Assembly (NCBI RefSeq): GCF_900090205.1
Contig: NZ_LT607802.1
Location: 1,621,215-1,685,214, forward strand
Direction: 5' to 3'
DNA from: Vogesella sp. LIG4
GTDB lineage: Bacteria > Pseudomonadota > Gammaproteobacteria > Burkholderiales > Chromobacteriaceae
Length of the DNA: 64,000 nt
Part shown: piece by piece, positions 42,259 to 51,978 of the stretch
Layout: each line of letters begins with the position of its first letter
How positions within the stretch are numbered: position 1 is the stretch's first letter
Position numbers and translations under genes: made by a program
The notes under the pieces: generated by a model
Databases searched by the model: none
Seen by the model: the letters and a program-made list of their open reading frames with translations, nothing else
Told to the model about the DNA's origin: nothing

Positions 42259-44696
42259 GCCTGCTCGCCGGGCGTATCCCCGCCACCATTGCGCTGCTCC
42301 CAGTCGGCCAGGTAGGCCACCAGCGCGTCCGGCGCCAGCGGTCTGGCAAACAGGTAGCCCTGCGCGGTGTCGCAGCCGATCTTGGACAGGAAGTTCGCCT
42401 GTTCCGCCGTTTCCACCCCCTCGGCAGTGATGCTCAGCATCAGGCTGTGCGCCAGGGTGACGATGGCGCGGCAGATGGCGCAGTCGCGCACCGCTTCCGG
42501 GGTGTCCTTCACGAAGGAGCGGTCTATCTTCAGCCGGTCTATGGTCAGGTGCTTGAGCAGTGCCATCGAGGAATAGCCGGTGCCGAAGTCGTCGATGGCG
42601 ATGCTCACCCCCAGCGCCTTCAATTCGCCCAGCACCCGCTGGCTGTCTTCCATGATCTGCAGCGTGCTCTCGGTGACTTCCAGCTCCAGCAGGTGCGGGT
42701 ACAGCCCGGTTTCCAGCAGGATCAGCCCCACCCGCCGCACGAAATCCGGCGCCGCGAACTGCCGTGCCGACACGTTCACCGCCACCCGCAGCGGCAGCTG
42801 GTAGCGTTCCTGCCACTCGCAGGCCTGGGTGCAGGCGCTGCGCAGCACCCACTCGCCGATGTCGTGGATCAGCCCGCATTCCTCCGCCACCGGAATGAAC
42901 TGGTCCGGCATGATCAGCTGCTCGCCGTCGCGCCAGCGCACCAGCGCCTCGAAGCCGGCCAGCGCGTCATCGCCCAGCGTCACCAGCGGCTGGTAATGCA
43001 GCTCGAAGGACTGGCGGCGCACCGCCTGGCGCAGATGCTGCTCGGTCTGCATGCGCAGCCGTACCTTGTCGGCCATGCCGTCGTTGAACAGGCACCAGCG
43101 GCGCTTGCCCTGGATCTTGGCCTCGTACATGGCGCTGTCGGCGGCGCGCAGCAGCTTGTCGATTTCCTGGCCGTTATGCGGGAACAGCGCAATGCCGATG
43201 CTGCAGCTGATCACCACCGGCTCGTCGGTGAGCAGGATGGGCTCTTCCAGCCGGTTGATCAGCCGGTTGGCCAGCTGGATGCATTCGTTCTCGCCGCTGC
43301 CGGGGCAGACGATGAAGAATTCGTCGCCGCCGAAGCGGGTGGCCAGGTCGCCGCGGCGGATGGTTTCCTTGATGCGCGCCGCCACGATCTGCAGCAGGCG
43401 GTCGCCGGCGGCATGGCCCAGGCTGTCGTTCACCAGCTTGAAGCCATCCAGGTCGATGAACACCAGGCCCAGCGGCTGCTGGTGGCACAGCGCGCGGTCC
43501 AGCTCCACTTCCAGCTGCTCCTGCAGCAGGTGGCGGTTGCCCAGGCCGGTGAGCGCGTCGTGAAACGCCATGTGGTTGAGTTCGCGCTGCGCATTGTGGA
43601 TGCCGGAGATATCCGAGCAGGCAATGATGAAGTGCGACAGCTGCTGGTATTCGTCGTGCACCGCGCAGATGTGCTCCCACACCGGGAACAGCTCGCCGCC
43701 GTTGCGCCGGCACAGGATCTCGCCGTTCCACAGGCCGTTGATCTGTTCGGCCAGTTGCAGGTAGAACTCGCCGCTGTGGCGGCGCTCGTGCAGCAGCTCG
43801 TCGATATCCTGCCCCATCACCTCGGCAAAGCCGTAGCCGGTCATGCGCAGAAAGGCCGGGTTGACGATCTGTATCGTCCGCTGCGGCGACACGATGGCAA
43901 TGCCCTCGGCGGTGGTGTGGAACACCGCGCTGGCCTGGCGCAGTTTTTCTTCCATCTGCACCCGCTCGGTCACGTCACGCAGCACGCCCACCAGCTTGGT
44001 CTGGCCCTGGTTCTGCCCCTGGAACTGCTTGGCATTCAGCTCCACCCACGCCGCTTCGCCGTCCGGGCGCTGCATGCTGGCTACCATTTCCACCTGGCCG
44101 CGCTGCTGCAGCATGGTCAGCAGCTTATCGCGGTCGTTCTTGGCCAGCAGGCGCATGAACGACGGCGCGTTGTCGCGCAGGGTGCCGGGGTGGATGCCGG
44201 TGAGCTGCTGGAGATGCCCCTGGCTGAAGAAGGTGGATTGCTGGTCGTCCCATTCCCAGATGCCCAGCTTGGCGGTGTCGATGGCCATCTGCAGCCGGCG
44301 GTGCTGGTCGCGGGTTTCCGCCTCGGCGGCGCGGCAGGAAAACGCCATGCGCAGCGTGGCGTTCAGTTCGCGCAGCTCGAAGGGCTTGAGCAGGTAGCCG
44401 TAGGGGGCGCTTTCCTCTGCCGCCTTGAGGGTGTTTTCCTCGGCGTAGGCGGTCAGGAACACCACCGGGATGTCCAGCTCCTGGCGCAGCACGGCGGCGG
44501 CCTCGGTGCCGCTCATCTCGCCATCCAGGTGGATGTCCATCAGGGTGAGGTCAGGGCGCAGCTCGCGGGCGCGGGCGATGGCGCGCTCGCCGGAGGCGCT
44601 GATGTCCACCACCTCGAAGCCCAGGCTGCGGATGCACTCCTTCAGGTCCAGCGCCACGATGCGCTCGTCTTCCACGATCTGTATGCGGTGGCTCAT
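42243..44696 (-). CDS. REC-PAS-PAS-GGDEF-EAL cyclic di-GMP signalling protein
   Basis: 817 residues: receiver (IVEDERIVALDLKECI, Asp in LTLMDIHLDGEMSG, LLKPFE), two PAS domains, a GGDEF domain with intact RFGGDEFF, and an EAL domain with intact FEALVRW, NVSARQF, LEVTESTLQ, AIDDFGTGYSS, KIDRSFV and ITAEGVET. Both synthesis and hydrolysis of c-di-GMP are therefore possible, gated by phosphorylation from the kinase encoded just upstream (4-bp overlap, ATGA). Confidence 0.93.
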   Translation of the reverse strand: MSHRIQIVEDERIVALDLKECIRSLGFEVVDISASGERAIARARELRPDLTLMDIHLDGEMSGTEAAAVLRQELDIPVVFLTAYAEENTLKAAEESAPYGYLLKPFELRELNATLRMAFSCRAAEAETRDQHRRLQMAIDTAKLGIWEWDDQQSTFFSQGHLQQLTGIHPGTLRDNAPSFMRLLAKNDRDKLLTMLQQRGQVEMVASMQRPDGEAAWVELNAKQFQGQNQGQTKLVGVLRDVTERVQMEEKLRQASAVFHTTAEGIAIVSPQRTIQIVNPAFLRMTGYGFAEVMGQDIDELLHERRHSGEFYLQLAEQINGLWNGEILCRRNGGELFPVWEHICAVHDEYQQLSHFIIACSDISGIHNAQRELNHMAFHDALTGLGNRHLLQEQLEVELDRALCHQQPLGLVFIDLDGFKLVNDSLGHAAGDRLLQIVAARIKETIRRGDLATRFGGDEFFIVCPGSGENECIQLANRLINRLEEPILLTDEPVVISCSIGIALFPHNGQEIDKLLRAADSAMYEAKIQGKRRWCLFNDGMADKVRLRMQTEQHLRQAVRRQSFELHYQPLVTLGDDALAGFEALVRWRDGEQLIMPDQFIPVAEECGLIHDIGEWVLRSACTQACEWQERYQLPLRVAVNVSARQFAAPDFVRRVGLILLETGLYPHLLELEVTESTLQIMEDSQRVLGELKALGVSIAIDDFGTGYSSMALLKHLTIDRLKIDRSFVKDTPEAVRDCAICRAIVTLAHSLMLSITAEGVETAEQANFLSKIGCDTAQGYLFARPLAPDALVAYLADWEQRNGGGDTPGEQAKKIP

Positions 44697-46498
44697 GGCG
44701 TTTCTCCCGCCGCCAGCGAGGGAAAGTGCACCACGAAGCGGGTGCCCTGCTGCGGCTGGCTGTGTACCGTCAGCCGGCCCTGCAGCTGGTCGGCCAGCAT
44801 GGGCAGCAGCTGGAAGCCCAGGGTGCGGCTTTCGCCCAGCTCCACGCCGGCGGGAAGGCCCACGCCGTCGTCGGCCACTTCCAGGCTGTTGTCCGGGCTG
44901 CCCGGCTGCAGCTGCAGCCGCAGCGTGCCCTGTTCGCGCCCGGCAAAGGCGTGCTTGAAGGCATTGGTGACGATCTCGTTCACCAGCAGCCCCAGCGGAA
45001 TGCTCTGCTGCAGCTCCAGGAACACTTCCTCCGGTGGCGGCGCGAACTGCACCGAGATCTTGCGGTTGTCGGCAAAGGAGTGCTGCAGCAGCATCAGCAA
45101 TCGCTCCAGGTAGGTGGTGAGCGGCACGCGCGAGAAGTCGCTGCGTTCGTACAGCAGCTGGTGGATCAGTGCCATCGATTTGACGTGGTTCTGGCTTTCC
45201 ACCAGCGCCACGCGCACCGGCGCGGCGGCATTGCGCGCCTGCAGGTTGAGCATGCTGGAGATCACCTGCAGATTGTTTTTCACCCGGTGGTGCACCTCGC
45301 CCAGCAGCACGGTTTTTTCCGCCAGCGCCTTTTCCATGGCCTGCTGCGCCTGGTAGCGCGCGGTGACGTTGGTGATGGAGGCCAGCGTCAGCAGCTGGCC
45401 GTCGATTTCCAGCGGGTTGAGGCCGATCTCGCACGGAAAGCCGGAGCCGTCGCGGCGCAGCGCGAACAGCGGCTTGCGGTTGGCCATGTCGCGGGTGGAG
45501 GGGCTGGCGAAGAAATGCTTCACCAGCGACTGGTGCTGGTTGCGCACGCTGTCCGGCAGCAGGTGTTCGAAGCCCTGGCCGACCAGTTCCTCGCGGGTAT
45601 AGCCGAACAGCTCTTCCATGCGGCCGTTCACCAGCCGGATCACGCCGTGGCGGTCCACCATCATCAGTGCGTCCGGGGTGGCTTCCACTACCTGGCGGAA
45701 GTGGGTTTCGCTCTGGCGCAGCGCGTTTTCGCTGCGGGTGCGGTCACTGACATCGTTGGCCGAACCCACCAGGTGGGTGATCTCGCCGCTGTCGTCGCGC
45801 AGCGGCGCCAGCATGAAGTCCAGCGTCACGCGGCTGTCGTCCAGCATGCGCACGCGGATGTCGCGGCGCACCGTCTCGCCGCTGGCGGCGGTGGCCACCA
45901 CTTCGTGCGCCAGCTGGCGCATTTCCTCGCTGAAGCTCCACCAGAAGGTGTCCCACAGCTTCTGGCCGCGCACGCTGTCCAGGCTGATGCCGGCGGCCTC
46001 CAGCGGGGCGCGGTTCACTTCCAGCACCGTGCCATCCGGCGCCAGCACGCCAACGAAGGTAAACAGCTTGTCCAGCACCCGGCGCACGTGCTGCTCGCTC
46101 TGGCGCAGGCGGCGCTCGGTGTCGCGGGCGTGAGTGACGTCTTCCACCATGGCGACGATGCCGGCGATGCGGCCCTGCTGGAGGTAAGGATGGTAGCTGG
46201 CGTTCCACAGCCGGAAATGGCCGGAGCCCGGCGGCACCTCGGCGCGCGCCTCGAAGTTGCAGCGCGCCTGGCCGCTGGCCATCACGTCGCGCATGATGGC
46301 CTCCAGCCGTTCGCCCACGTCCGGCAGCACGTCGCGCGGGGTGCGGCCCAGGTGATAGGCCACGGGGTGGCCGTTGGAATCGGCCAGCAGCTGGTTGATA
46401 TGGCAGTAGCGCAGCGCCAGATCCAGCACCGCGATGCCGATGGGGGCGCTGTCCAGCAGTGCCGCCAGCAGCGGGTCGCTGGCGAGGGATGAGGTCAT
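44693..46498 (-). CDS. PAS-containing HWE/HisKA_2-type sensor histidine kinase
   Basis: 601 soluble residues: three PAS domains (about 10-125, 135-260, 265-390) and a HisKA_2 kinase core LLGEVHHRVKNNLQVISSMLNLQ, with LLVNEIVTNAFKHAF and DDGVGLP in the ATPase domain. It is the likely phosphodonor for the co-translated REC-GGDEF-EAL protein. With no membrane segment, it should sense a cytoplasmic cue. Confidence 0.9.
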   Translation of the reverse strand: MTSSLASDPLLAALLDSAPIGIAVLDLALRYCHINQLLADSNGHPVAYHLGRTPRDVLPDVGERLEAIMRDVMASGQARCNFEARAEVPPGSGHFRLWNASYHPYLQQGRIAGIVAMVEDVTHARDTERRLRQSEQHVRRVLDKLFTFVGVLAPDGTVLEVNRAPLEAAGISLDSVRGQKLWDTFWWSFSEEMRQLAHEVVATAASGETVRRDIRVRMLDDSRVTLDFMLAPLRDDSGEITHLVGSANDVSDRTRSENALRQSETHFRQVVEATPDALMMVDRHGVIRLVNGRMEELFGYTREELVGQGFEHLLPDSVRNQHQSLVKHFFASPSTRDMANRKPLFALRRDGSGFPCEIGLNPLEIDGQLLTLASITNVTARYQAQQAMEKALAEKTVLLGEVHHRVKNNLQVISSMLNLQARNAAAPVRVALVESQNHVKSMALIHQLLYERSDFSRVPLTTYLERLLMLLQHSFADNRKISVQFAPPPEEVFLELQQSIPLGLLVNEIVTNAFKHAFAGREQGTLRLQLQPGSPDNSLEVADDGVGLPAGVELGESRTLGFQLLPMLADQLQGRLTVHSQPQQGTRFVVHFPSLAAGETP

Positions 46499-46596
46499 GA
46501 CATGCGGCTCCCGGACGGACTTCTATAAATTCAGGGTAGTCGCAAAGCCCGACAAAACAATGTCATTGCCGCATGTTCATGCGGCAGGCGTGCCGC

Positions 46597-47982
46597 TTAC
46601 AGCCATTTGCCGGGGTTCATGATGCCTTGCGGGTCGATGGCGCGTTTCACGCTGCGCATCAGCGCCAGCGCCGCCGGGTCCTTGTAGCGCGCCAGCCAGT
46701 GGCCCTTGAGCTGGCCCACGCCGTGCTCGGCGGCCAGCGTGCCGCGGTGGCGGTACACATGCTGGTAGACGATGGCGTTCACCGCGTCCTCGTCGTCGAA
46801 CAGCGCGGCATTGCCCGGCCGGGTGTAGCTGATGTTGTAGTGCAGGTTGCCGTCGCCGGCGTGGCCGAAGGCGATGATGCGCACGCCGGGGAAGGCCGCC
46901 TGCAGCGCCGCGTCGCAATCGGCCAGGAAGGCGGGTATTGCCGAGCTGGGCACGCCGATGTCGTGCTTGATGCTGGAGCCGTCGCGCTTCTGCGTTTCCG
47001 ACATGTCCTCGCGCAGCTGCCACAGCCGCACGCGCTCCGCCTCGCTGTGCGCCAGCACGCCGTCGCAAAGGTTGGCCGCATGCGCCAGCCAGCCCTCGAA
47101 CGCCGCCTGCAGCGTGGCCGGCGCACCGCTGTCCGACAGTTCCACCAGCAGCGCCCACGGTGCAAAGAACGGCACCTTACCCGGCTGGTATTTGTCCAGC
47201 AGCCGCTGGCAGGCTTCCGACATCATTTCAAAGGTGGTGAGCCGGTCGCCAAAGGCGTTCTGCAGCGCGGTAAGGGTGGCGATGGCCTGCTCGGCACTGT
47301 CCACCGCCAGCATGGCGGTGGCGCGGGCGGTGGGCTGCGGGTAGAGCTTGAGCGTGGCGGCGGTGATCAGCCCCAGCTGGCCTTCGGCTCCGATGAACAG
47401 CTGCTTCACGTCCAGGCCGCTGGTGTCCTTGCGCAGGCTGGACAGCGCATCCAGCACCGTGCCGTCCGGCAGCACCACCTCCAGCCCCAGCGCCAGCTCG
47501 CGCATGGTGCCGTAGCGCAGCACCGCCAGCCCGCCGGCATTGGTGGCCAGGTTGCCGCCGATCTGGCAGCTGCCTTCCGACGCCAGCGACAGCGGGAACA
47601 GGCAGCCGGCATCCGCCGCCGCCTGCTGCACCGCCGCCAGCGTCATGCCGGCTTCCACGGTGATGGCGCGGCCCGCCACGTCCACCGCGCGCAGCCGGTT
47701 CAGCCGCCGCAGCGCAATCACCAGCTGGCGGCCGCTGCTGTCCGGCGTGGCGGCGCCGCAGGTGGAGGTATTGCCGCCCTGCGGCACGATGGCGAGGTGC
47801 TCCGCCGCGCACAGTTTGACCAGCGCCGCCACCTCGGCAGTGCTGGCCGGCAGCGCCACCGCCAGCGGGCGGCCGTGGTAGCGGCCGCGGTAGTCGGTGA
47901 CGAAGGGCGCCACTTCGTGTTCGGCGGTGAGCAGGTTGGCCGCACCGACGATGGCGGCAAGGCGGGAGACGAGATCGGTCAT
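46597..47982 (-). CDS. FAD-linked oxidase (GlcD/D-2-hydroxyglutarate dehydrogenase-like)
   Basis: 461-residue VAO/PCMH flavoprotein. FAD-binding segments: IVPQGGNTSTCGA and SEGSCQIGGNLATNAGG. C-terminal domain: FGHAGDGNLHYNI (metal/substrate His), EHGVGQLKGHW and the closing IMNPGKWL. Acts on a D-2-hydroxy acid (lactate, glycolate or hydroxyglutarate); specificity is not visible. No glcE/glcF neighbours, which favours a D-2-hydroxyglutarate-type enzyme. Two uptake-like motifs lie in the gene. Confidence 0.86.
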   Translation of the reverse strand: MTDLVSRLAAIVGAANLLTAEHEVAPFVTDYRGRYHGRPLAVALPASTAEVAALVKLCAAEHLAIVPQGGNTSTCGAATPDSSGRQLVIALRRLNRLRAVDVAGRAITVEAGMTLAAVQQAAADAGCLFPLSLASEGSCQIGGNLATNAGGLAVLRYGTMRELALGLEVVLPDGTVLDALSSLRKDTSGLDVKQLFIGAEGQLGLITAATLKLYPQPTARATAMLAVDSAEQAIATLTALQNAFGDRLTTFEMMSEACQRLLDKYQPGKVPFFAPWALLVELSDSGAPATLQAAFEGWLAHAANLCDGVLAHSEAERVRLWQLREDMSETQKRDGSSIKHDIGVPSSAIPAFLADCDAALQAAFPGVRIIAFGHAGDGNLHYNISYTRPGNAALFDDEDAVNAIVYQHVYRHRGTLAAEHGVGQLKGHWLARYKDPAALALMRSVKRAIDPQGIMNPGKWL

Positions 47983-48006
47983 CGCAGGGCTTTCACAGGG
48001 AAAGAG

Positions 48007-48351
48007 TCAATCGGCGGCATCATCCGCCGCTTGCGGCCAGGCTTCAACCGCCGCGTCGCAGCCGTGGCCTATTGCCAGGTAGCGCCGCGCCAGGCGGCCG
48101 AATGCCGGCAGCAGCGCGGCGGGCAGCCAGTGCAGATACTGCCGTGGCGCCGTCAGCAGGCCGCAGTGGTAGCGCGCGGCATCCGCCTGCCAGATGAGGG
48201 CGGGGCAGGGGCCGTGGCGGTGGCGCAGCAACAGCCGCGACAGCGGGCAGGGCGCACTGGCGCAGCACACGCCGCAGCCGTTGCACGGCGCGCCGAAGGC
48301 CGGCTTGGCCGGGGCCGCGCGCTGCAGCCAGATGCGCTGCGTGGCGGGCAT
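48007..48351 (-). CDS. YkgJ-like cysteine-cluster protein
   Basis: 114 residues. The N-terminal CNGCGVCCASAPCPLS and later CPALIW and YHCGLL give the CxxCxxCC-type cluster thought to bind Zn or Fe-S. It starts 2 bp after the stop of a GST gene, so the two are co-translated. Function unknown. Confidence 0.75.
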   Translation of the reverse strand: MPATQRIWLQRAAPAKPAFGAPCNGCGVCCASAPCPLSRLLLRHRHGPCPALIWQADAARYHCGLLTAPRQYLHWLPAALLPAFGRLARRYLAIGHGCDAAVEAWPQAADDAAD

Positions 48352-48353
48352 GG

Positions 48354-48998
48354 CTAGTCGGCGGCTTCCGCTTCCGGCTCGGCGATATCCGGCGCCATCA
48401 GCGTGTCCGGGTGTTCCCAGCCGGGCTGGGCGGCGATGCGCGCCAGCCAGGCGGCGATATGCGGCCAAGCTTGCACATCGATGCCGGCATCGGCGGCCCA
48501 CCACAGGTAGGCGCTGGCGGAGACGTCGACAATGCTGAAGCCGCTGGCCAGCAGGTAGTCCTGACCGGCGAGATGGCTGTTCAGGGTGTCCAGATCGTGC
48601 TGGCAGCGCGCCGCCAGCCAGTCCAGCACCGCCGGTGGCTGTGGCTCGAACTTGCGGGCAAAGCGCAGGTTGGGCAGCGACAGGCCGATGCGGTTGGCCT
48701 CCCAGCACAGCCATTCGCGGATTGCTTGCTTGTCGCCGGGGCGGCCGGCCAGCACGCCTTCGCTTTCCGCCAGCCACTGCAGGATGGCGTCCGACTGCAC
48801 CATGGCCACGCCGTCCACCACCAGCGCCGGCACTTCGCTCCAGCGGCTGGCGGCACGAAACTCCTCCGGCCGCGCCTCGCGCGCGGTGGCCAGATCGACA
48901 TGGCGGTATTCATGGGATACATCGCCCAGCACCAGCGCCAGGCGCACTTTGTAGCTGTGGCCGGAGTCGCGGTTGCCGTACAGGATCAGATTGCTCAT
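48354..48998 (-). CDS. Glutathione S-transferase family protein
   Basis: 214 residues. Thioredoxin-like N-terminal domain (LYGNRDSGHSYKVRLALVLG, SEVPALVVDG, VQSDAILQWLAE) and helical C-terminal domain (FSIVDVSASAYLWW). The ATG at 48998 begins directly at the thioredoxin fold. Paired with the cysteine-cluster gene downstream; substrate unknown. Confidence 0.87.
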   Translation of the reverse strand: MSNLILYGNRDSGHSYKVRLALVLGDVSHEYRHVDLATAREARPEEFRAASRWSEVPALVVDGVAMVQSDAILQWLAESEGVLAGRPGDKQAIREWLCWEANRIGLSLPNLRFARKFEPQPPAVLDWLAARCQHDLDTLNSHLAGQDYLLASGFSIVDVSASAYLWWAADAGIDVQAWPHIAAWLARIAAQPGWEHPDTLMAPDIAEPEAEAAD

Positions 48999-49114
48999 GG
49001 TGAAAGGCCGTCGGGCTGCAAAACGGCGATGATACGGGGCGCGCCGGCTGGCGGCCAACTGTCTTGTGACGGCGGCATGGGCAGGCTTGCGGCCAACGTG
49101 TACTTCGTCACACG

Positions 49115-49189
49115 CAGGGTGGGCAAAGGCCATGGGCCATGCCCACCGGCGGGAGTCACTGGCGGGCACGCTACGCTTTGCCCACCCTG
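49115..49189. repeat. REP-like palindrome
   Basis: CAGGGTGGGCAAAG and CTTTGCCCACCCTG (14-bp arms) enclose further GTGGGCA/TGCCCAC half-repeats. Similar half-sites occur at 34342-34368. It lies between the GST and aldehyde dehydrogenase genes. Confidence 0.7.
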
Positions 49190-49203
49190 GCCTGGCCCGG
49201 TAG

Positions 49204-50559
49204 CTACTTCTGCCAGTAGGTCTTCACGTTGACGAATTCGTACAGGCCGAACTCGGACAGCTCGCGGCCGTAGCCGGAGGCTTTTACCCCACCGAAGGGC
49301 AGGCGCAGGTCGGAGCTGGTGTAGCGGTTGATGAACACCGCGCCGGCTTCGATGTCGCGGCCCAGTTGCCAGGCGCGTTCGGTATCGGCGCTGAAGATGG
49401 TGGCGCCGAGGCCGAACGGGGTGTCGTTGGCCAGGCGAATGGCGTCGGCTTCGTCGCGGGCGCGCAGGATGCTGGCTACCGGGCCGAACACTTCCTCGTG
49501 GTAGACGCGGCAAGCCGGGGTAACGTCGTCCAGTACCGTGGCGGGGTAGTAGAAGCCCACGCCGTGCGGCATCACGCCGCCACTGAGCAGGCGCGCGCCG
49601 TTGTGCGCCGCGTCCAGCACCTGGGCGTGCAGCGCCTCGCGCAGGTCGGCGCGGGTGAGCGGCGCCAGCGTGGTGGCGGTATCCGCCGGGTGGCCGGGCA
49701 CCAGCGCCTGCACATGCGCCATGAAGGCTTCGATGAAGGCATCGGCCACCTGCGGCACCACGATCATGCGCTTGGCGGCGTTGCAGCTCTGGCCAGCGTC
49801 GCGAAAGCGCGAGTGCGCGGCCTCGGTGGCGGCGGTTTCCACGTCGGCATCGGCCAGTACGATGAAGGGGTTGCTGCCGCCCAGCTCCAGCACCGATTTT
49901 TTCAGGTGGCGCCCGGCCATGGCCGCCACCTGGCGGCCGGTGCCGGTGGAGCCGGTGAAGGCCACCGCGTCCACGCCGCGGATGGCGTCGTCCACCGCAT
50001 CGTGGTTGATCCACGCCACGTCCAGCACGTCCAGCCCGGCATCTCGCACGATGTCCAGCAGCAGCGCGGTGCTCTGCGGCACCGACGGCGCCGGTTTCAC
50101 CAGGCAGGCATTGCCGGCCATCAGCGCCGGCACCGCGAAGCGCAGCACCTGCCACACCGGGTAGTTCCACGGCATGATGGCCAGTACCAGACCCAGCGGC
50201 TCGAAGGCCACGCCGCTCTTGCTGGCGCCGGTGGCGATGTCCTGCGGCGCCAGCAGGCGCGGCGCCAGTTCGGCGTAGTAGCGGATCAGCTGTACCGATT
50301 TGTCGATCTCGGCCAGGCATTCGCGCAGCAGCTTGCCCACTTCCAGCGATACCAGTTCCGCCAGCGCGTGGCGCTGCGCCGCCAGGCGGTCGGCCAGCAG
50401 CAGCATGCGCTCGGTGCGAGCCACGGTATCCAGCCGCGACCAGCGGTGCTGCGCCTGGCGCAGGCCGGTGAGCAATGGTGGCAGGCAGTCGGCATCGAGG
50501 GCGGGGCGGGTGAAGACCACTTCGCCGGAGGCAGGGTTACAGCTGGTGAAGGCGTTCAT
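49204..50559 (-). CDS. NAD(P)-dependent aldehyde dehydrogenase, succinate-semialdehyde type
   Basis: 451 residues. ALDH motifs: AIMPWNYPVWQVLRFAVPAL, FTGSTGTGRQVA, LELGGSNPFIVL (general-base Glu) and AGQSCNAAKR (catalytic Cys), then EEVFGPVASILR and GGVKASGYGRELSEFG. The pattern fits the short succinate-semialdehyde dehydrogenase group (GabD2/Sad-like). It oxidises an aldehyde to the acid; no gabT is visible nearby. Confidence 0.87.
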   Translation of the reverse strand: MNAFTSCNPASGEVVFTRPALDADCLPPLLTGLRQAQHRWSRLDTVARTERMLLLADRLAAQRHALAELVSLEVGKLLRECLAEIDKSVQLIRYYAELAPRLLAPQDIATGASKSGVAFEPLGLVLAIMPWNYPVWQVLRFAVPALMAGNACLVKPAPSVPQSTALLLDIVRDAGLDVLDVAWINHDAVDDAIRGVDAVAFTGSTGTGRQVAAMAGRHLKKSVLELGGSNPFIVLADADVETAATEAAHSRFRDAGQSCNAAKRMIVVPQVADAFIEAFMAHVQALVPGHPADTATTLAPLTRADLREALHAQVLDAAHNGARLLSGGVMPHGVGFYYPATVLDDVTPACRVYHEEVFGPVASILRARDEADAIRLANDTPFGLGATIFSADTERAWQLGRDIEAGAVFINRYTSSDLRLPFGGVKASGYGRELSEFGLYEFVNVKTYWQK

Positions 50560-50605
50560 GGCAGCAGGGGTAGCAGGGCAATGACAGTCGTTAGACTGTA
50601 ACAAA

Positions 50606-50642
50606 TGCGGCCAACCCTGACCATGCTGCAAGGTTGGCCGCA
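50606..50642. repeat. Inverted uptake-like pair between two minus-strand genes
   Basis: TGCGGCCAACC and GGTTGGCCGCA face each other 18 nt before the end of the nitronate monooxygenase gene and upstream of the aldehyde dehydrogenase gene. Possible hairpin end. Confidence 0.6.
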
Positions 50643-50659
50643 AGTAGCGCGGGGCCGGC

Positions 50660-51835
50660 TCAGGCGTTGAGATCCAGTGGCTGCTCGCCGCTGAGGAAGT
50701 AGCGAATGGTGTCCTGCACGCTCTTGATGGCATCGCCGAACGGCAGCGGTTCGCTGCCGCGGAAGAACAGCCCCTTGCTGACTTCGCCGCGGAAGGCGGC
50801 TGCCAGCTTGAGGTCGATGCAGAACTGGCCGACCTTGGCCAGGCCGTCGCGCAGGCCGCATACCGACAGGCAGTTCAGCGCCTGGGTGCAGCGTTGCGGG
50901 TCGGCGCGGGCTGCCGCTTGCAGCTTGTCCTCGCGCTTGAGGTAGCTTTTCAGGAACGGGGTGAGGATGCCGCGCGCCGGCAGGCCGGCCACCGACATGA
51001 ATTCCACGATGTCTTCCTGTTTGGCCCCGGCCAGAGTGCGTTTGAAGTCGATGTGGGCATCGCCTTCCTCGGTCACCGCGAAGGCGGTGCCGATCTGCAC
51101 GCCGCTGGCGCCGTATTCGCCCAGGTAGGTCTGCACTTTTTCATGGCTGTTCACGCCACCGGCCACGATCAGCGGAATGCGTTCGCGCTCCAGCCCCAGG
51201 CCGCGGAACAGCTCGAAGGTTTCCTCCAGCACGCGCTTGAAATCGAACTTGCCGTCGCTGACGCCGGCGATGCTGGCGGCGCCCAGGTGGCCGCCGGCAT
51301 GGTTGGGATGCTCGATGACGATGGCGTCCGGCAGGCGGCCCTTTTTCATCCAGCGCTTGAGCACGATGCCGATGCCGCGCGATTCGGACAGGATGGGGAT
51401 CAGCGCCACCTCCGGGTGGTCGGCGGTCATCTCCGGCAGGTCCAGCGGCAGGCCGGCGCCCATCACCACCGCGTGCGCGCCGGATTCGCAGGCCTGGCGC
51501 ACCAGCGCGGCGTGGTCGTCCACCGCTTTCATCACGTTCACCGCCACCAGGCCGTGGCCGTCTGCGGCTGCCAGCGCGGCGCGCACTTCGCGGTCCAGCG
51601 CGATGCGGTTCAGGCGGTTGATGGCGTCCTGGCCCTGCAGGTTGGCCGCATCGGCCAGCAGGTCGTCGTGCAGGTGGCGCAGGTCCACGCTGGCAATGGT
51701 GCCCACGCCGCCCTGGCGCGCCACCGCGCCGGCCAGGCGCTTGGCGGAAATGCCCACCCCCATGCCGCCCTGCACGATGGGCAGCAGCTGGCGATCACGG
51801 ATGATCAACGGGGAAAAAGTATGCGAGATGGTCAT
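50660..51835 (-). CDS. Nitronate monooxygenase family FMN protein
   Basis: 391 residues. FMN barrel with IVQGGMGVGISAKRLAGAVA at the start, IEHPNHAGGHLGA (catalytic-His region) and IVAGGVNSHEKVQTYLGEYGASGVQIGTAF. Oxidises nitronates such as propionate-3-nitronate, or acts as a related enoyl-type reductase. The C-terminal ~70 residues (TQALNCLSVCGLRDG) are an extension. Stand-alone gene. Confidence 0.85.
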   Translation of the reverse strand: MTISHTFSPLIIRDRQLLPIVQGGMGVGISAKRLAGAVARQGGVGTIASVDLRHLHDDLLADAANLQGQDAINRLNRIALDREVRAALAAADGHGLVAVNVMKAVDDHAALVRQACESGAHAVVMGAGLPLDLPEMTADHPEVALIPILSESRGIGIVLKRWMKKGRLPDAIVIEHPNHAGGHLGAASIAGVSDGKFDFKRVLEETFELFRGLGLERERIPLIVAGGVNSHEKVQTYLGEYGASGVQIGTAFAVTEEGDAHIDFKRTLAGAKQEDIVEFMSVAGLPARGILTPFLKSYLKREDKLQAAARADPQRCTQALNCLSVCGLRDGLAKVGQFCIDLKLAAAFRGEVSKGLFFRGSEPLPFGDAIKSVQDTIRYFLSGEQPLDLNA

Positions 51836-51978
51836 GCCGGTTCCAGCGTCAAAAAAGCAAAGGCAGGATTGTCGGCAGGGAAGGCGCACCCGGCGTTGAC
51901 CGTGGTCAAGCGGGGCCGGATGAAAAACGGGGCGCCGTGCCTGGCACGGGCGCCCCGCTGGTGTGGCGGCCTGGCGTG

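Noticed and set aside
42132..45113. A 993-codon open frame antisense to the GGDEF-EAL gene
   Set aside because: It mirrors a gene with complete GGDEF and EAL motifs. Long antisense frames are expected at this GC content, and its composition (His/Gln/Ala/Gly/Val-rich) is that of a complement, with no domain.
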